From positions 1 to 41,051 of the forward strand of contig JAFYVB010000005.1 of NCBI GenBank assembly GCA_017549335.1: a stretch of 41,051 bases of DNA. Reading direction: 5' to 3'. Every line of letters starts with the position of its first letter. The first letter of the stretch is position 1. Shown in pieces: positions 16,563 to 24,795 of the stretch. The notes below the pieces were generated by a model. The model was not told the DNA's origin, did no database searches, and saw nothing but the letters and a program-made list of their open reading frames with translations. The DNA is from Clostridia bacterium (lineage in GTDB: Bacteria; Bacillota; Clostridia; Christensenellales; Aristaeellaceae). The position numbers and the translations under genes were made by a program.

Positions 16563-17921
16563 ATGTTCAGAAAACAAGCCCCCATTGATACCGACTTTAC
16601 CCACGGTCCACTGGCAAAAAACATATTTTTCTATACGATACCGATCTTTCTCTCCGGTGTGCTGCAGCTGCTTTTCAACGCCGCCGACACCGTTGTGGTG
16701 GGACAGTACGCCGGCGAAGAAGCGCTGGCCGCTGTGGGCTCGGTGGGTGCGCTTAACGCGCTGCTGGTCTGCCTGTTCATTGGCCTGTCCGCCGGCGCCA
16801 ACGTGCTGACGGCTCGCTTCACCGGCGCACAGGATGAAAAATCCGTGCAGGAAACCGTGCATACCGCCGTCACCGTTGCGCTGATCGGCGGCTTTCTTCT
16901 GACGATCCTTGGCATTGTGGCGGTTCGCCCGCTGCTGATCATGATGGGTTCTCCCGACGACGTGCTGGATCTGTCGGTGATCTATGTGCGTATCATCTTC
17001 ATGGGCATGCCCATCCAGATGCTGTATAACTTCTGCTCCGCCATTCTCCGCGCCGTAGGCGATACCAAGAGGCCGCTGTATTTCCTCACCCTTTCGGGTG
17101 TGATCAATGTAGTGCTGAACTTGCTGTTCGTCATCGTTTTCAAGATGAGCGTATCGGGCGTAGCCTTGGCCACCGTCATTTCGCAGGCCGTTTCCGCTTA
17201 TCTGGTGGTTCGCGCCTTGCAGCTGCGTCCCGATGCCGTACGGCTGAATCTGCGCAAGCTGCGGCTGAACCGGCATATCCTGCTGAAGATCGTCCATATC
17301 GGCCTGCCCTCCGGTATTCAAAGCTCCACCTTTGCGCTGTCCAACGTATTGATCCAATCCTCCGTTAACTCCTTCGGCGCTGCCGCCATGGCAGGCAATG
17401 CCGCAGCCGCCAGCATCGGCGCTTTTGTCAGTCAGGGACTGGAGAGCTTCACCTCCTCCTGCACCTGCTTTGTCAGCCAGAATCTGGGCGCAAAAAAGCC
17501 CGATCGTATCCTGCGCTCTACCATGCTTTGCCAGCTGCTGGGCGGCGCTTTTACAGGCGTTCTGGCAACGCTTTCCTGTATTTTCGCCGCTGAGCTGCTT
17601 TCGATTTACAATACCGATCCCGCTGTGATCGGCTTCGGTCTTGAGCGCCTCATGACGATCCATCCCTTCTATGTGCTGGGCAGTATCATGAGCGTATTCA
17701 GCGGCGCGATCCGCGGCATGGGCTACTCCATCCTTTCCATGACGCTGTCGCTGATCGGCGTATGCGCGCTGCGCGTCGTATGGGTACTGGGCGTTTTCCC
17801 GCTGAATCCCACCATGTCCTGCCTGATGTACTCCTTCGTTGCCTCGTGGATCCTCACCGGCTCGCTGATGACCATCTTCTTCGTGATCACCTACAAAAAA
17901 GTGAAAAGAACGCTTGGCTGA
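16563..17921 (+). CDS. MATE-family multidrug/cation antiporter, array copy 6
   Basis: A 452-residue MATE protein, the most divergent at its N-terminus (IDTDFTHGPLAKNIFFYTIP). It retains LQLLFNAADTVVVGQYAG, SAGANVLTARFTGAQ, ILRAVGDTKRPLYFL, SSVNSFGAAAMAG and FSGAIRGMGYSILSM. It starts 24 nt after copy 5 with a CAGGAGG site, and is the last gene before the array terminator. Differences in the pore-facing helices suggest a different substrate range from copies 1-4, but that is inference. Confidence 0.93.
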   Translation: MFRKQAPIDTDFTHGPLAKNIFFYTIPIFLSGVLQLLFNAADTVVVGQYAGEEALAAVGSVGALNALLVCLFIGLSAGANVLTARFTGAQDEKSVQETVHTAVTVALIGGFLLTILGIVAVRPLLIMMGSPDDVLDLSVIYVRIIFMGMPIQMLYNFCSAILRAVGDTKRPLYFLTLSGVINVVLNLLFVIVFKMSVSGVALATVISQAVSAYLVVRALQLRPDAVRLNLRKLRLNRHILLKIVHIGLPSGIQSSTFALSNVLIQSSVNSFGAAAMAGNAAAASIGAFVSQGLESFTSSCTCFVSQNLGAKKPDRILRSTMLCQLLGGAFTGVLATLSCIFAAELLSIYNTDPAVIGFGLERLMTIHPFYVLGSIMSVFSGAIRGMGYSILSMTLSLIGVCALRVVWVLGVFPLNPTMSCLMYSFVASWILTGSLMTIFFVITYKKVKRTLG

Positions 17922-17937
17922 GCATCCGCCAGCCATC

Positions 17938-17970
17938 ACCCATCCACCGGAAACGATGGATGGGTTTTTT
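17938..17970 (+). terminator. Intrinsic terminator of the MATE array
   Basis: A perfect 9-bp stem ACCCATCCA (17938-17946) / TGGATGGGT (17957-17965) with a 10-nt loop is followed directly by a T-run ending at 17970. It lies 16 nt after the copy 6 stop codon. Confidence 0.9.
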
Positions 17971-17977
17971 ATAACGC

Positions 17978-18009
17978 AAAAAAGCCCGGAAGGTTAAACC
18001 TTCCGGGCT
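17978..18009 (-). terminator. Intrinsic terminator of the pyruvate:ferredoxin oxidoreductase gene
   Basis: On the minus strand, an 11-bp GC-rich stem AGCCCGGAAGG/CCTTCCGGGCT (17999-18009 with 17983-17993, 5-nt loop) is followed by a T6 run. It lies 15 nt beyond the stop at 18025. It is separate from the facing MATE terminator 8 nt away. Confidence 0.92.
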
Positions 18010-18024
18010 CCTTGCTTATGTGAA

Positions 18025-21000
18025 TTATTCGGCAGCCAGCTTCTTGTAGCTTTCCAGACGAGCCTTAGCGTCTTCCTCGTTCTTCTTGAACAGCTCTTCA
18101 GCAGCTTCGGGGAACTGCTTGAGGAGGGTCGCATAACGGGTTTCGCTGCGGATGAAGGCCTGGTAGTCTTCGGTGGGATCCTTGCTGTCGATGGTCAGGG
18201 GGTTCTTGCCCTGATCGGCCAGATCGGGATTGAAGCGATACAGCGGCCAGTAGCCCGCGGCCACCGCCTTGCGGATCTCAGCCTGCGCCAGGGACATGTT
18301 GATGCCGTGGTTGATGCAGGGAGCGTAGGCGATGATCAGGGAGGGACCATGGTAAGCTTCGGCTTCGTTCATGGCCTTGATCAGCTGGACGGGGTTGGCG
18401 CTCATGGCGACGGTGGCAACGTAAACGTAGCCGTAGCTCATGGCCATCATGCCCAGATCCTTCTTCTTGGTGCGCTTGCCGGCAGCGGCGAACTTGGCCA
18501 CAGAGCCGGTAGGCGTGGACTTGGAGGACTGACCACCGGTGTTGGAGTACACTTCGGTATCCAGTACGAGGATGTTGACATCCTGGTTCTGAGCCAGAAC
18601 ATGGTCAACACCGCCGTAGCCGATGTCATAGGCCCAACCGTCGCCGCCGAAGATCCAGATGGACTTCTTGACGAGCATATCCTTGGAGGCCAGAACTTCG
18701 CGAGCCAGCTTGCAGGCTTCGCAGGGGCAGCCATCCACGATGCCGGCTTCGCAGGCAGCAACCAGCTTGGCAGCGGCGGCCTTGGAGCCTTCGGCTTCGT
18801 CGATGTTCTCCAGCCATTCCTTACCGGCGGCCTTGATTTCTTCGGTAGCATAAGCCACGTTGATCAGGGCTTCGACGGTGGCGGCCAGCTTGGCGCGGCG
18901 CTGGTTGACGGCCAGGTTCATACCGAAGCCGAACTCAGCGTTATCTTCGAACAGGGAGTTGGCCCAGGCAGGACCATGGCCCTTATCGTTGACAGTGTAG
19001 GGGCAGGTGGGAGCGGAACCACCGTAGATGGAGGAGCAGCCGGTGGCGTTGGCAACGATCATGCGATCGCCGAACAGCTGGGTAACGAGCTTGACATAGG
19101 GAGTCTCGCCGCAGCCCGCGCAGGCACCGGAGAACTCAAAGAGGGGCTTCATGAACTGGCTGCCCTTAACCGTGGCCTTATTGAAGGCGATTTCGGGTTC
19201 AGGCTGCTTCATGGCGAACTCCCAGTTCGCTTCTTCGGCCTTCTGGCTGGCCAGGGATTCCATGGTCAGAGCCTTGGTCTTGGCGGGGCAGACTTCCACG
19301 CAGTTGCCGCAGCCGGTGCAGTCCAGAGGACTTACCTGCATACGATACTGGTAGCCAGCCACTTCCTTGCCGATGGCCTTCTTGGTGACGAATTCGGCGG
19401 GCACTTCGGTGCCGTCCTTCACCAGGATGGGACGGATGCAGGCATGGGGGCAAACCAGAGAGCACTGGCCGCACTGCACGCAGTTATCCGCGATCCAAGC
19501 GGGAACCTTCACGGCGATACCGCGCTTCTCGTACTTGGTGGTGCCGGTAGGCACAACGCCGTCGGGAGTGAAGGCGGAAACAGGCAGCTGATCGCCGGCC
19601 TGAGCCAGGATGGGCTTAACGATGGTGTCGAAGTATTCGGTGGCTTCAACCTTAACGGGCACGGCGCCTTCGGTGGCGGTGGCCCACTCGGCGGGAACCT
19701 TCACTTCGCGCAGACCGGAGATGGCGATATCGATGGCGTCCCAGTTCTTCTTAACGATGGCGTCGCCCTTCTTGCCATAGGTCTTCTTGGCATAAGCCTT
19801 CATGTATTCATCCGCCTCAGCGTAGGGGATGATATCGGCCAGCTTGAAGAAGGCGGCCTGCATGATGGTGTTGATGCGGTTGCCCATGCCGACTTCGGCA
19901 GCCAGTTTAACGGCGTTGATGATGTAGAACTTGGCGTTCTTCTTGGCCAGCAGCTGCTTCATGGAAGCGGGCAGCTGAGCCTCCAGCTCTTCGGGCTCCC
20001 ACTGGCAGTTCAGCAGGAAGGTGCCGCCGTCCTTCAGGGAGGACACCATGTCATAAGCGGTAACATAGGCCTGGTTGTGGCAGGCGATGAAGTCAGCCGC
20101 GTCGATCAGGTAGGTGGAGCGGATGGGGGTATCGCCGAAGCGCAGGTGGGAAACGGTCAGGCCGCCGGACTTCTTGGAGTCGTAGCTGAAGTAAGCCTGA
20201 GCGTACTTATCGGTGTGGTCACCGATGATCTTGATGGAGTTCTTGTTGGCGCCAACGGTACCGTCGGAACCAAGGCCGTAGAACTTGCAGCTGACGGTGC
20301 CGGCGGGAGCGGCGTTGAACTGCTCGCCCAGGGTCAGGCTGGTATTGGTCAGATCGTCCACGATACCGACGGTGAAGTGGTTCTTGCACTCACCCTCCAG
20401 GTTTTCGTACACGGCCTTCACCATGGTGGGATTGAATTCCTTGCTGCCCAGACCGTAGCGGCCGCCCACGACGGTGATGCAGCACTTGCCGGCTTCACGC
20501 AGCGCGGTGCAGACGTCTTCGTACAGGGGCTCGCCCAGAGAGCCGGGCTCCTTGGTGCGGTCCAGAACGGCGATCTTCTTGCAGGTCTCGGGGATGGCGG
20601 CCAGGAAGTGCTTGGCGGAGAAGGGACGGTACAGATGTACCTTCACAGCGCCGTACTTCTTGCCCTGAGCATTCAGAGCGGCGATGGTCTCGTCGACAGT
20701 CTCGGTGCCGCTGCCCATAACGATGATGACTTCTTCAGCATCGGGAGCGCCAACGTAGTCGAACAGGTTGTAATGACGGCCGGTCAGCTCGCCCACCTGC
20801 TTCATGCACGCTTCGACGATTTCGGGCGTGGCCAGGTAGTGCTTGTTGGCGGCTTCACGGTTCTGGAAGTAGATGTCGGGGTTCTGAGCGGTACCGGCCT
20901 GATGGGGATGTTCGGGGTTCAGGGCGCGCTCACGGAAAGCCTTGACGGCATCCCAGTCAACGATCTTGGCGATGTCTTCGTAATCGATGGCATCGATCTT

Positions 21001-21540
21001 CTGGATCTCATGGCTGGTGCGGAAACCGTCGAAGAAATGCAGGAAGGGCACGCTGGCCTTCAGGGCGGACAGATGGGCGACCAGCGCCATGTCCATCGCT
21101 TCCTGAACAGAGCCGGACGCCAGCATGGCAAAACCGGTCTGACGGCAGGCCATAACGTCCTGATGATCGCCGAAGATGCTCAGAGCATGAGCAGCCAGCG
21201 CACGGGCGGATACATGGAAAACGCCGGGCAGCAGTTCGCCGGAGATCTTGTACATGTTGGGGATCATCAGCAGCAGGCCCTGAGAGGCGGTGAAGGTGGT
21301 GGTCAGAGCGCCGGCGGCCAGAGAGCCGTGCACAGCGCCGGCAGCACCGGCTTCAGACTGCATTTCGGCAACATGAACGGTCTGGCCAAACAGGTTCTTG
21401 CGGCCCTGGGCAGCCCACTCGTCCACGTACTCAGCCATCGTAGAAGAAGGCGTGATGGGGTAGATGGCGGCAACATCGCTGAACGCGTAAGCAATATGGC
21501 TAACCGCGCCGTTACCGTCGATCGTGTACTTGAAAGACAT
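18025..21540 (-). CDS. nifJ: Pyruvate:ferredoxin (flavodoxin) oxidoreductase, single-chain
   Basis: A 1171-residue homodimer-type PFOR that oxidatively decarboxylates pyruvate with CoA to acetyl-CoA and CO2 and reduces ferredoxin; it is central to anaerobic energy metabolism. The N-terminal TPP domain has IYPITPSSTMAEYVDEWAAQ. A two-cluster ferredoxin domain lies near residues 680-750 (CVQCGQCSLVCP and CTGCGNCVEVCP). A further cluster-binding Cys pair (CAGCGETPY) is near 808. The C-terminal TPP-binding domain has GGDGWAYDIGYGGVDHVLA near 965 and DTEVYSNTGGQSSKSTPTG. The frame is open to 21606, but AGGAGG before the ATG at 21540 and the family N-terminus MSFKYTIDGNGAVSH fix the start. Monocistronic. 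Confidence 0.97.
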   Translation of the reverse strand: MSFKYTIDGNGAVSHIAYAFSDVAAIYPITPSSTMAEYVDEWAAQGRKNLFGQTVHVAEMQSEAGAAGAVHGSLAAGALTTTFTASQGLLLMIPNMYKISGELLPGVFHVSARALAAHALSIFGDHQDVMACRQTGFAMLASGSVQEAMDMALVAHLSALKASVPFLHFFDGFRTSHEIQKIDAIDYEDIAKIVDWDAVKAFRERALNPEHPHQAGTAQNPDIYFQNREAANKHYLATPEIVEACMKQVGELTGRHYNLFDYVGAPDAEEVIIVMGSGTETVDETIAALNAQGKKYGAVKVHLYRPFSAKHFLAAIPETCKKIAVLDRTKEPGSLGEPLYEDVCTALREAGKCCITVVGGRYGLGSKEFNPTMVKAVYENLEGECKNHFTVGIVDDLTNTSLTLGEQFNAAPAGTVSCKFYGLGSDGTVGANKNSIKIIGDHTDKYAQAYFSYDSKKSGGLTVSHLRFGDTPIRSTYLIDAADFIACHNQAYVTAYDMVSSLKDGGTFLLNCQWEPEELEAQLPASMKQLLAKKNAKFYIINAVKLAAEVGMGNRINTIMQAAFFKLADIIPYAEADEYMKAYAKKTYGKKGDAIVKKNWDAIDIAISGLREVKVPAEWATATEGAVPVKVEATEYFDTIVKPILAQAGDQLPVSAFTPDGVVPTGTTKYEKRGIAVKVPAWIADNCVQCGQCSLVCPHACIRPILVKDGTEVPAEFVTKKAIGKEVAGYQYRMQVSPLDCTGCGNCVEVCPAKTKALTMESLASQKAEEANWEFAMKQPEPEIAFNKATVKGSQFMKPLFEFSGACAGCGETPYVKLVTQLFGDRMIVANATGCSSIYGGSAPTCPYTVNDKGHGPAWANSLFEDNAEFGFGMNLAVNQRRAKLAATVEALINVAYATEEIKAAGKEWLENIDEAEGSKAAAAKLVAACEAGIVDGCPCEACKLAREVLASKDMLVKKSIWIFGGDGWAYDIGYGGVDHVLAQNQDVNILVLDTEVYSNTGGQSSKSTPTGSVAKFAAAGKRTKKKDLGMMAMSYGYVYVATVAMSANPVQLIKAMNEAEAYHGPSLIIAYAPCINHGINMSLAQAEIRKAVAAGYWPLYRFNPDLADQGKNPLTIDSKDPTEDYQAFIRSETRYATLLKQFPEAAEELFKKNEEDAKARLESYKKLAAE

Positions 21541-21612
21541 GGTAGGGTTCCTCCTTTGTTGCAAGTATCTAATGCATAAAAGCATAGTACGGTCAACTAT
21601 ACCCAATTATGT

Positions 21613-21642
21613 ATTATAGATACTTTGTTACCTGTTTGTCAA
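21613..21642 (-). promoter_or_regulatory. Strong promoter of the PFOR gene
   Basis: On the minus strand, perfect -35 TTGACA (21637-21642) and perfect -10 TATAAT (21613-21618) are separated by 18 nt. Expected start near 21606 gives a leader of about 65 nt. Both boxes are consensus, consistent with the very high expression expected for PFOR in anaerobes. Confidence 0.85.
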
Positions 21643-21650
21643 GGCAAACA
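21633..21650. promoter_or_regulatory. Palindromic operator candidate overlapping the PFOR -35 box
   Basis: The inverted repeat TGTTTG-N6-CAAACA is perfect in both 6-nt arms and overlaps the -35 element, so a bound protein would block RNA polymerase. The size and position would suit a redox- or metabolism-sensing repressor. It is not a clear match to the Rex consensus, and I cannot name the regulator. Confidence 0.45.
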
Positions 21651-21678
21651 CAAGACTTTTCCTATATAAATAGCAAAT

Positions 21679-21697
21679 ATGATGCAGAATGCATCAT
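21679..21697. promoter_or_regulatory. Second palindrome upstream of the PFOR promoter
   Basis: ATGATGC-AGAAT-GCATCAT, perfect 7-nt arms around a 5-nt spacer, lies about 37 bp upstream of the PFOR -35. This position fits an activator or distal repressor site. The rest of the 276-bp gap to the next gene contains the small hairpin ATCGG/CCGAT at 21756-21771 and an A9 run at 21731-21739. In minus orientation these could be a poor terminator for the metallo-hydrolase gene, but the T-run is too far from the stem. Confidence 0.4.
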
Positions 21698-21816
21698 TTA
21701 TGAATGAGCTGCAGGGTTTCTCGTAACAAGAAAAAAAAACGGAGAGTGTCGATTGATCGGTTTTGTCCGATTTTTCGAAACCGCCGTTCTTTTACAGACT
21801 GCTGCGTTTTTTCCCC

Positions 21817-22659
21817 TCAGATCTCCGCATCCAGCCCGTCATACGCCACGCGAATGCCGTACTTGGCTGCTTCTGCGCTCAGTTCGTCGTGGGGCATATC
21901 GATCAGGTGGCTGATGTGCGTCACATATTTGACGGCATCTTTTTTCAGTTTTCCGCTCTCCTCCAGTCGCTTAATCACCTGTACGCACCGGGGCAGATTC
22001 ATGTGGCTTTTCGTAAATGCCTGTTCGGCGTGGAGGGTGCAGTCCAGCACCACGCCGTCCAGCACGCCGTCCCACTTGTTTTCGATGTAATCCCAGGTTT
22101 CGTCGGGCAGATAACCCGTGTCCGTGCCCCACAAAAGGTTCTTTTCGCCGTCGCCGATGATATAAATGGCCGCCTGCAGCGCTTCTCCCCCATGCTGCGC
22201 TTTCAGCGGGATCACATGCTGTCCGGCGATGTCCGTGGGTTCAAAATATTTCACCTCATGCCACTTTGGGAACATACGGGGACGGGGATGTCCCGTCTGA
22301 TCCAGGTTTTTGCCCGCCTCTTCCTTTTCGCGGATTTTGGAGCCCGAGCCCCACGTGGTGTAATAATGATGGGGCGTGGCGCCGATGGGGCGGTCGATCA
22401 ATTCCTGATGCAAAAAATGATCGTGATGATCGTGGGTGATCAGCACATGATGGTACTTGCGCACGTCAAGACCGCCGTAGAAGCAGTGCATCATGGTATC
22501 CACGGGAAACTCGATCAGCAGCGCATCGTTGACCAGCGCCTGCGATCTGCTGCGCAGATCGGGGCCGCGATGCTCCCGGGCATAATTGCAAATGCGGCAG
22601 CTGCAGTAAAGCTCAGGCTGCGCAAAGCCGCCGCCGGTGCCGTAAAAATGCAGTTTCAT
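21817..22659 (-). CDS. PhnP-like metallo-beta-lactamase-fold hydrolase
   Basis: A 280-residue MBL-fold protein. The metal-binding motif HxHxDH is THDHHDHF, giving His76, His78, Asp80 and His81. Further metal-site positions are likely in HGGEALQ, GTDTGYLP and the late THISHL. An N-terminal C-x-C-x2-C (Cys19, Cys21, Cys24) right after GTGGGFAQPE resembles the structural zinc site of PhnP-type cyclic phosphodiesterases. This suggests a phosphodiester or cyclic-phosphate substrate, but no phn genes are nearby. AGGAGG precedes the ATG. It is 14 nt downstream of the radical SAM gene and almost certainly co-transcribed with it. Confidence 0.85.
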   Translation of the reverse strand: MKLHFYGTGGGFAQPELYCSCRICNYAREHRGPDLRSRSQALVNDALLIEFPVDTMMHCFYGGLDVRKYHHVLITHDHHDHFLHQELIDRPIGATPHHYYTTWGSGSKIREKEEAGKNLDQTGHPRPRMFPKWHEVKYFEPTDIAGQHVIPLKAQHGGEALQAAIYIIGDGEKNLLWGTDTGYLPDETWDYIENKWDGVLDGVVLDCTLHAEQAFTKSHMNLPRCVQVIKRLEESGKLKKDAVKYVTHISHLIDMPHDELSAEAAKYGIRVAYDGLDAEI

Positions 22660-22673
22660 TTCTGTTGCCTCCT

Positions 22674-23780
22674 TTATTTACGTTGTGCTGCGCGCCGCGC
22701 GATCTCCTCCAGCCGCGGCAGCGCGTAGGGGAAAAATTCCTGATAGGCCCCGCACAGGCGCGAGCGGTTCAGCCTGCCGTTTCCATCGTCACGGTCTCTT
22801 CGGCATCCTCCGCGGCACAAGGGATACCACGGACACCCAAGACATTCTCCCTCTTTTTCCGCCGACAATTCGATAAAGCGCATTTCGCGGCGCTTTTGAT
22901 CGATCACTTCAAAGCTTTGATCTTTCAGGCTGCCAAGACGGTATTCATCCAGCACATAAAAATCACAGGGATACACGCCGCCGTCCGCCTCCACCGCATA
23001 CTGCACAGAGCAGCAGCCCATCATCCCGCAGCTTTCCGCCGGCCTGCCCAGCAGCATGCCCACATAGTTTTCAAACTGCCTTATGTAAATGAACCGTCCG
23101 TTCAGCACGTCATCCGCCCAGCGGTCAAACAGCTTTTTGAGAAACAGCGCGTAGCCCCTTTCGGTCAGCCGGCTGTTTTCCTCGCCGAAGGCGTCCAGAC
23201 AGGGAATGTATTGCTGCCATCTTAAATCGTGACGGGCAAAGAAATCATAAATCAGGTCGATCTTCTGCGCCGTATCATCGGTGACCACAGTGAGCACATT
23301 AAAATCGCACTTGTATTTTTTCAGCCTTTCCGCAGCCTCCAGCACCCGCCTGAGCGTGCCCTCGCCCTTGGCGTCCACGCGATTTTTGTTATGCACGGAG
23401 GCGCAGCCGTCCACGGACAATCCCACCAGAAATTTATTTTCAGCAAGGAACCGGGCCCATTCGTCATCGATCAGAAGTCCGTTGGTCTGCAGCGCGTTCT
23501 CAATCAAAAGATTCATGCGGTTATACTTTTTTTCAAGCTCCGCCGCGCGGCGGTAAAAATCAAGCCCCCGCAGCGTGGGCTCGCCTCCCTGAAAGCCGAA
23601 GGTGCACTTATACTCCGCTTTTTCCAGCGCCTTTTCAATCAGGATTTCCAGCGTATCCTCCGCCATCATGCCGTAATCCTTTACCGCACGGCGCGCCGTT
23701 TCATCGGCATAAAAGCAATAGCTGCAGCGCATATTGCAGCGGCCGGACGCAGGTTTGATCAACAGATTGAGCGGCGGCAT
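22674..23780 (-). CDS. Radical SAM/SPASM protein, anaerobic sulfatase-maturase-like
   Basis: A 368-residue radical SAM enzyme. The SAM-binding cluster motif C-x3-C-x2-C is at Cys15, Cys19 and Cys22 (GRCNMRCSYCFY). FGFQGGEPTL and the GLSVDG segment are typical of the anaerobic sulfatase-maturase subfamily. The C-terminal SPASM region has CGMMGCCSVQYAVEADGG, YPCDF and CLGCPWYPLCRGGC, enough Cys for two auxiliary clusters. Such enzymes make formylglycine in sulfatases or modify peptides, but no sulfatase or precursor peptide gene is visible here. The frame is open to 23909; the ATG at 23780 follows GGGAGGG by 6 nt. Confidence 0.85.
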   Translation of the reverse strand: MPPLNLLIKPASGRCNMRCSYCFYADETARRAVKDYGMMAEDTLEILIEKALEKAEYKCTFGFQGGEPTLRGLDFYRRAAELEKKYNRMNLLIENALQTNGLLIDDEWARFLAENKFLVGLSVDGCASVHNKNRVDAKGEGTLRRVLEAAERLKKYKCDFNVLTVVTDDTAQKIDLIYDFFARHDLRWQQYIPCLDAFGEENSRLTERGYALFLKKLFDRWADDVLNGRFIYIRQFENYVGMLLGRPAESCGMMGCCSVQYAVEADGGVYPCDFYVLDEYRLGSLKDQSFEVIDQKRREMRFIELSAEKEGECLGCPWYPLCRGGCRRDRDDGNGRLNRSRLCGAYQEFFPYALPRLEEIARRAAQRK

Positions 23781-23813
23781 ATCGCACCCTCCCGTGTATT
23801 TTTTGCTGGTTTG

Positions 23814-23842
23814 ATTATAACAAATCGCGCCGATTTGCACAA
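23814..23842 (-). promoter_or_regulatory. Promoter of the radical SAM operon with an internal palindrome
   Basis: Minus strand -35 TTGTGC (23837-23842) and perfect -10 TATAAT (23814-23819) are 17 nt apart, about 35 nt before the start codon. The spacer contains the inverted repeat AAATCG-N3-CGATTT (23822-23836), which could be an operator. Confidence 0.65.
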
Positions 23843-23859
23843 TAGCGGGCAAGTTGAAG

Positions 23860-23888
23860 TTTAATTGATGTTGTGCTGATATTATATC
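23860..23888 (+). promoter_or_regulatory. Weak promoter candidate for degV
   Basis: TTTAAT (23860-23865) and TATATC (23883-23888) are 17 nt apart, upstream of degV and divergent from the radical SAM promoter. Neither box is strong. An alternative pairing TTGAAG (23854) with TATTAT (23880) has a 20-nt spacer. Confidence 0.3.
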
Positions 23889-23938
23889 ATCGCAGTTGTC
23901 TGCAAACAATTCTATTTCCCGAAAGGAGTCCCCTGGAC

Positions 23939-24784
23939 ATGAAGGTCAGGATCACCTCCGACAGCACCTGTGACTTTTCCCCCGAACTTAAAAAACGCTT
24001 TCAGGTAGGCATTGTCCCGCTGTACGTCATCAAGGATGGCATCGCATACCGCGACAGCAAGGATATCACCTGCGCTGAAATTTTTGCGCACGTCGCCGCC
24101 GGCGGCGCGCTTTGCACCACCTCCGCCGTCAGCCAGAGCGAATATGAGGATTTCTTCGCGCAGCAGCTGGAGGGCTATGACGGACTGGTTCACATCAACC
24201 TCAGCAGCGAAATGTCCTCCTGCCATCAGAATGCCGTGATCGCCGCCGAAAAGTTCAAGAACGTGCACGTGGTGGACAGCCGCAATCTTTCCTCCGGTCA
24301 GGGCTTGATCGTCATCCGCGGCTCGGAACTGGCCCAAAAGGGTGAATTGTCCGCCAGGGAGATCGCCGAGGATCTGCGTGCCTTTGCTCCCAAGGTGGAC
24401 GCCAGCTTCATTGTGGATGATTTGACCTATCTGCGCAAGGGCGGACGCTGCTCGGCGCTGGCGGCGCTGGGCGCAAATCTACTGAGCATCAAGCCCTGCA
24501 TCGAAGTGCACGACGGCAAAATGTCCGTTGCCCGCAAGTATCGCGGCGCCTTCCGAAAAGCCCTCAAGTCCTATGTGGCGGATCGTCTGAAGGAAGATGA
24601 CACCATCGACACCTCCCGCATTTTCATTACTCACACGCCCGTAGCCGAAGGCATTGTTGACACGGTGAAAACCGAAGTGGAAAGCTGCAAAAAATTCGAT
24701 GAGATCATCGAATCGGAGGCCTACTGCGTCATCTCCTGCCACTGCGGCCCCAATACGCTGGGCATCCTGTACACGCACAAATAA
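23939..24784 (+). CDS. DegV-family fatty-acid-binding protein
   Basis: A 281-residue DegV/FakB-type protein. It begins MKVRITSDSTCDFSPELKK, the typical DegV opening in which SDSTCD forms part of the ligand-head-group pocket. It also has TSAVSQSEYEDFF, INLSSEMSSCHQNA, VVDSRNLSSGQGLIV and the domain-linking VDDLTYLRKGGRCSA. The last segment is a strong family signature. FakB-type members bind fatty acids for phosphorylation by FakA; no fakA-like gene is in the window. The frame is open to 23873, but AAAGGAG lies 10 nt before the ATG at 23939. It is monocistronic, followed by a terminator. Confidence 0.92.
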   Translation: MKVRITSDSTCDFSPELKKRFQVGIVPLYVIKDGIAYRDSKDITCAEIFAHVAAGGALCTTSAVSQSEYEDFFAQQLEGYDGLVHINLSSEMSSCHQNAVIAAEKFKNVHVVDSRNLSSGQGLIVIRGSELAQKGELSAREIAEDLRAFAPKVDASFIVDDLTYLRKGGRCSALAALGANLLSIKPCIEVHDGKMSVARKYRGAFRKALKSYVADRLKEDDTIDTSRIFITHTPVAEGIVDTVKTEVESCKKFDEIIESEAYCVISCHCGPNTLGILYTHK

Positions 24785-24795
24785 CACATAAAAGC

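Noticed and set aside
9484-17921. The MATE array as an assembly duplication
   Set aside because: The six copies differ at many residues and in lengths, tails and intergenic sequences, so they are real diverged paralogues and not repeated reads.
15129-17939. A 936-codon open frame on the minus strand across MATE copies 5 and 6
   Set aside because: It lies opposite two clear MATE genes, has no family motif, is rich in His, Gly, Gln and Asp as expected of antisense frames in GC-rich codon usage, and shows no ribosome binding site.
18307-21579. A 1090-codon open frame on the plus strand opposite the PFOR gene
   Set aside because: Antisense shadow of the PFOR codons. Its composition is extreme (Gly, Val, Asp, His), and the PFOR frame is unmistakable.
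21633-21650. Calling the PFOR palindrome a Rex site
   Set aside because: It has a TGTTTG/CAAACA form rather than the TTGTGAA/TTCACAA form, so I leave the regulator unnamed.
23781-23938. A short precursor peptide gene next to the radical SAM enzyme
   Set aside because: I see no short open frame with a ribosome binding site and a Cys/Ser/Thr-rich core in the intergenic space, which is filled by the two divergent promoters.
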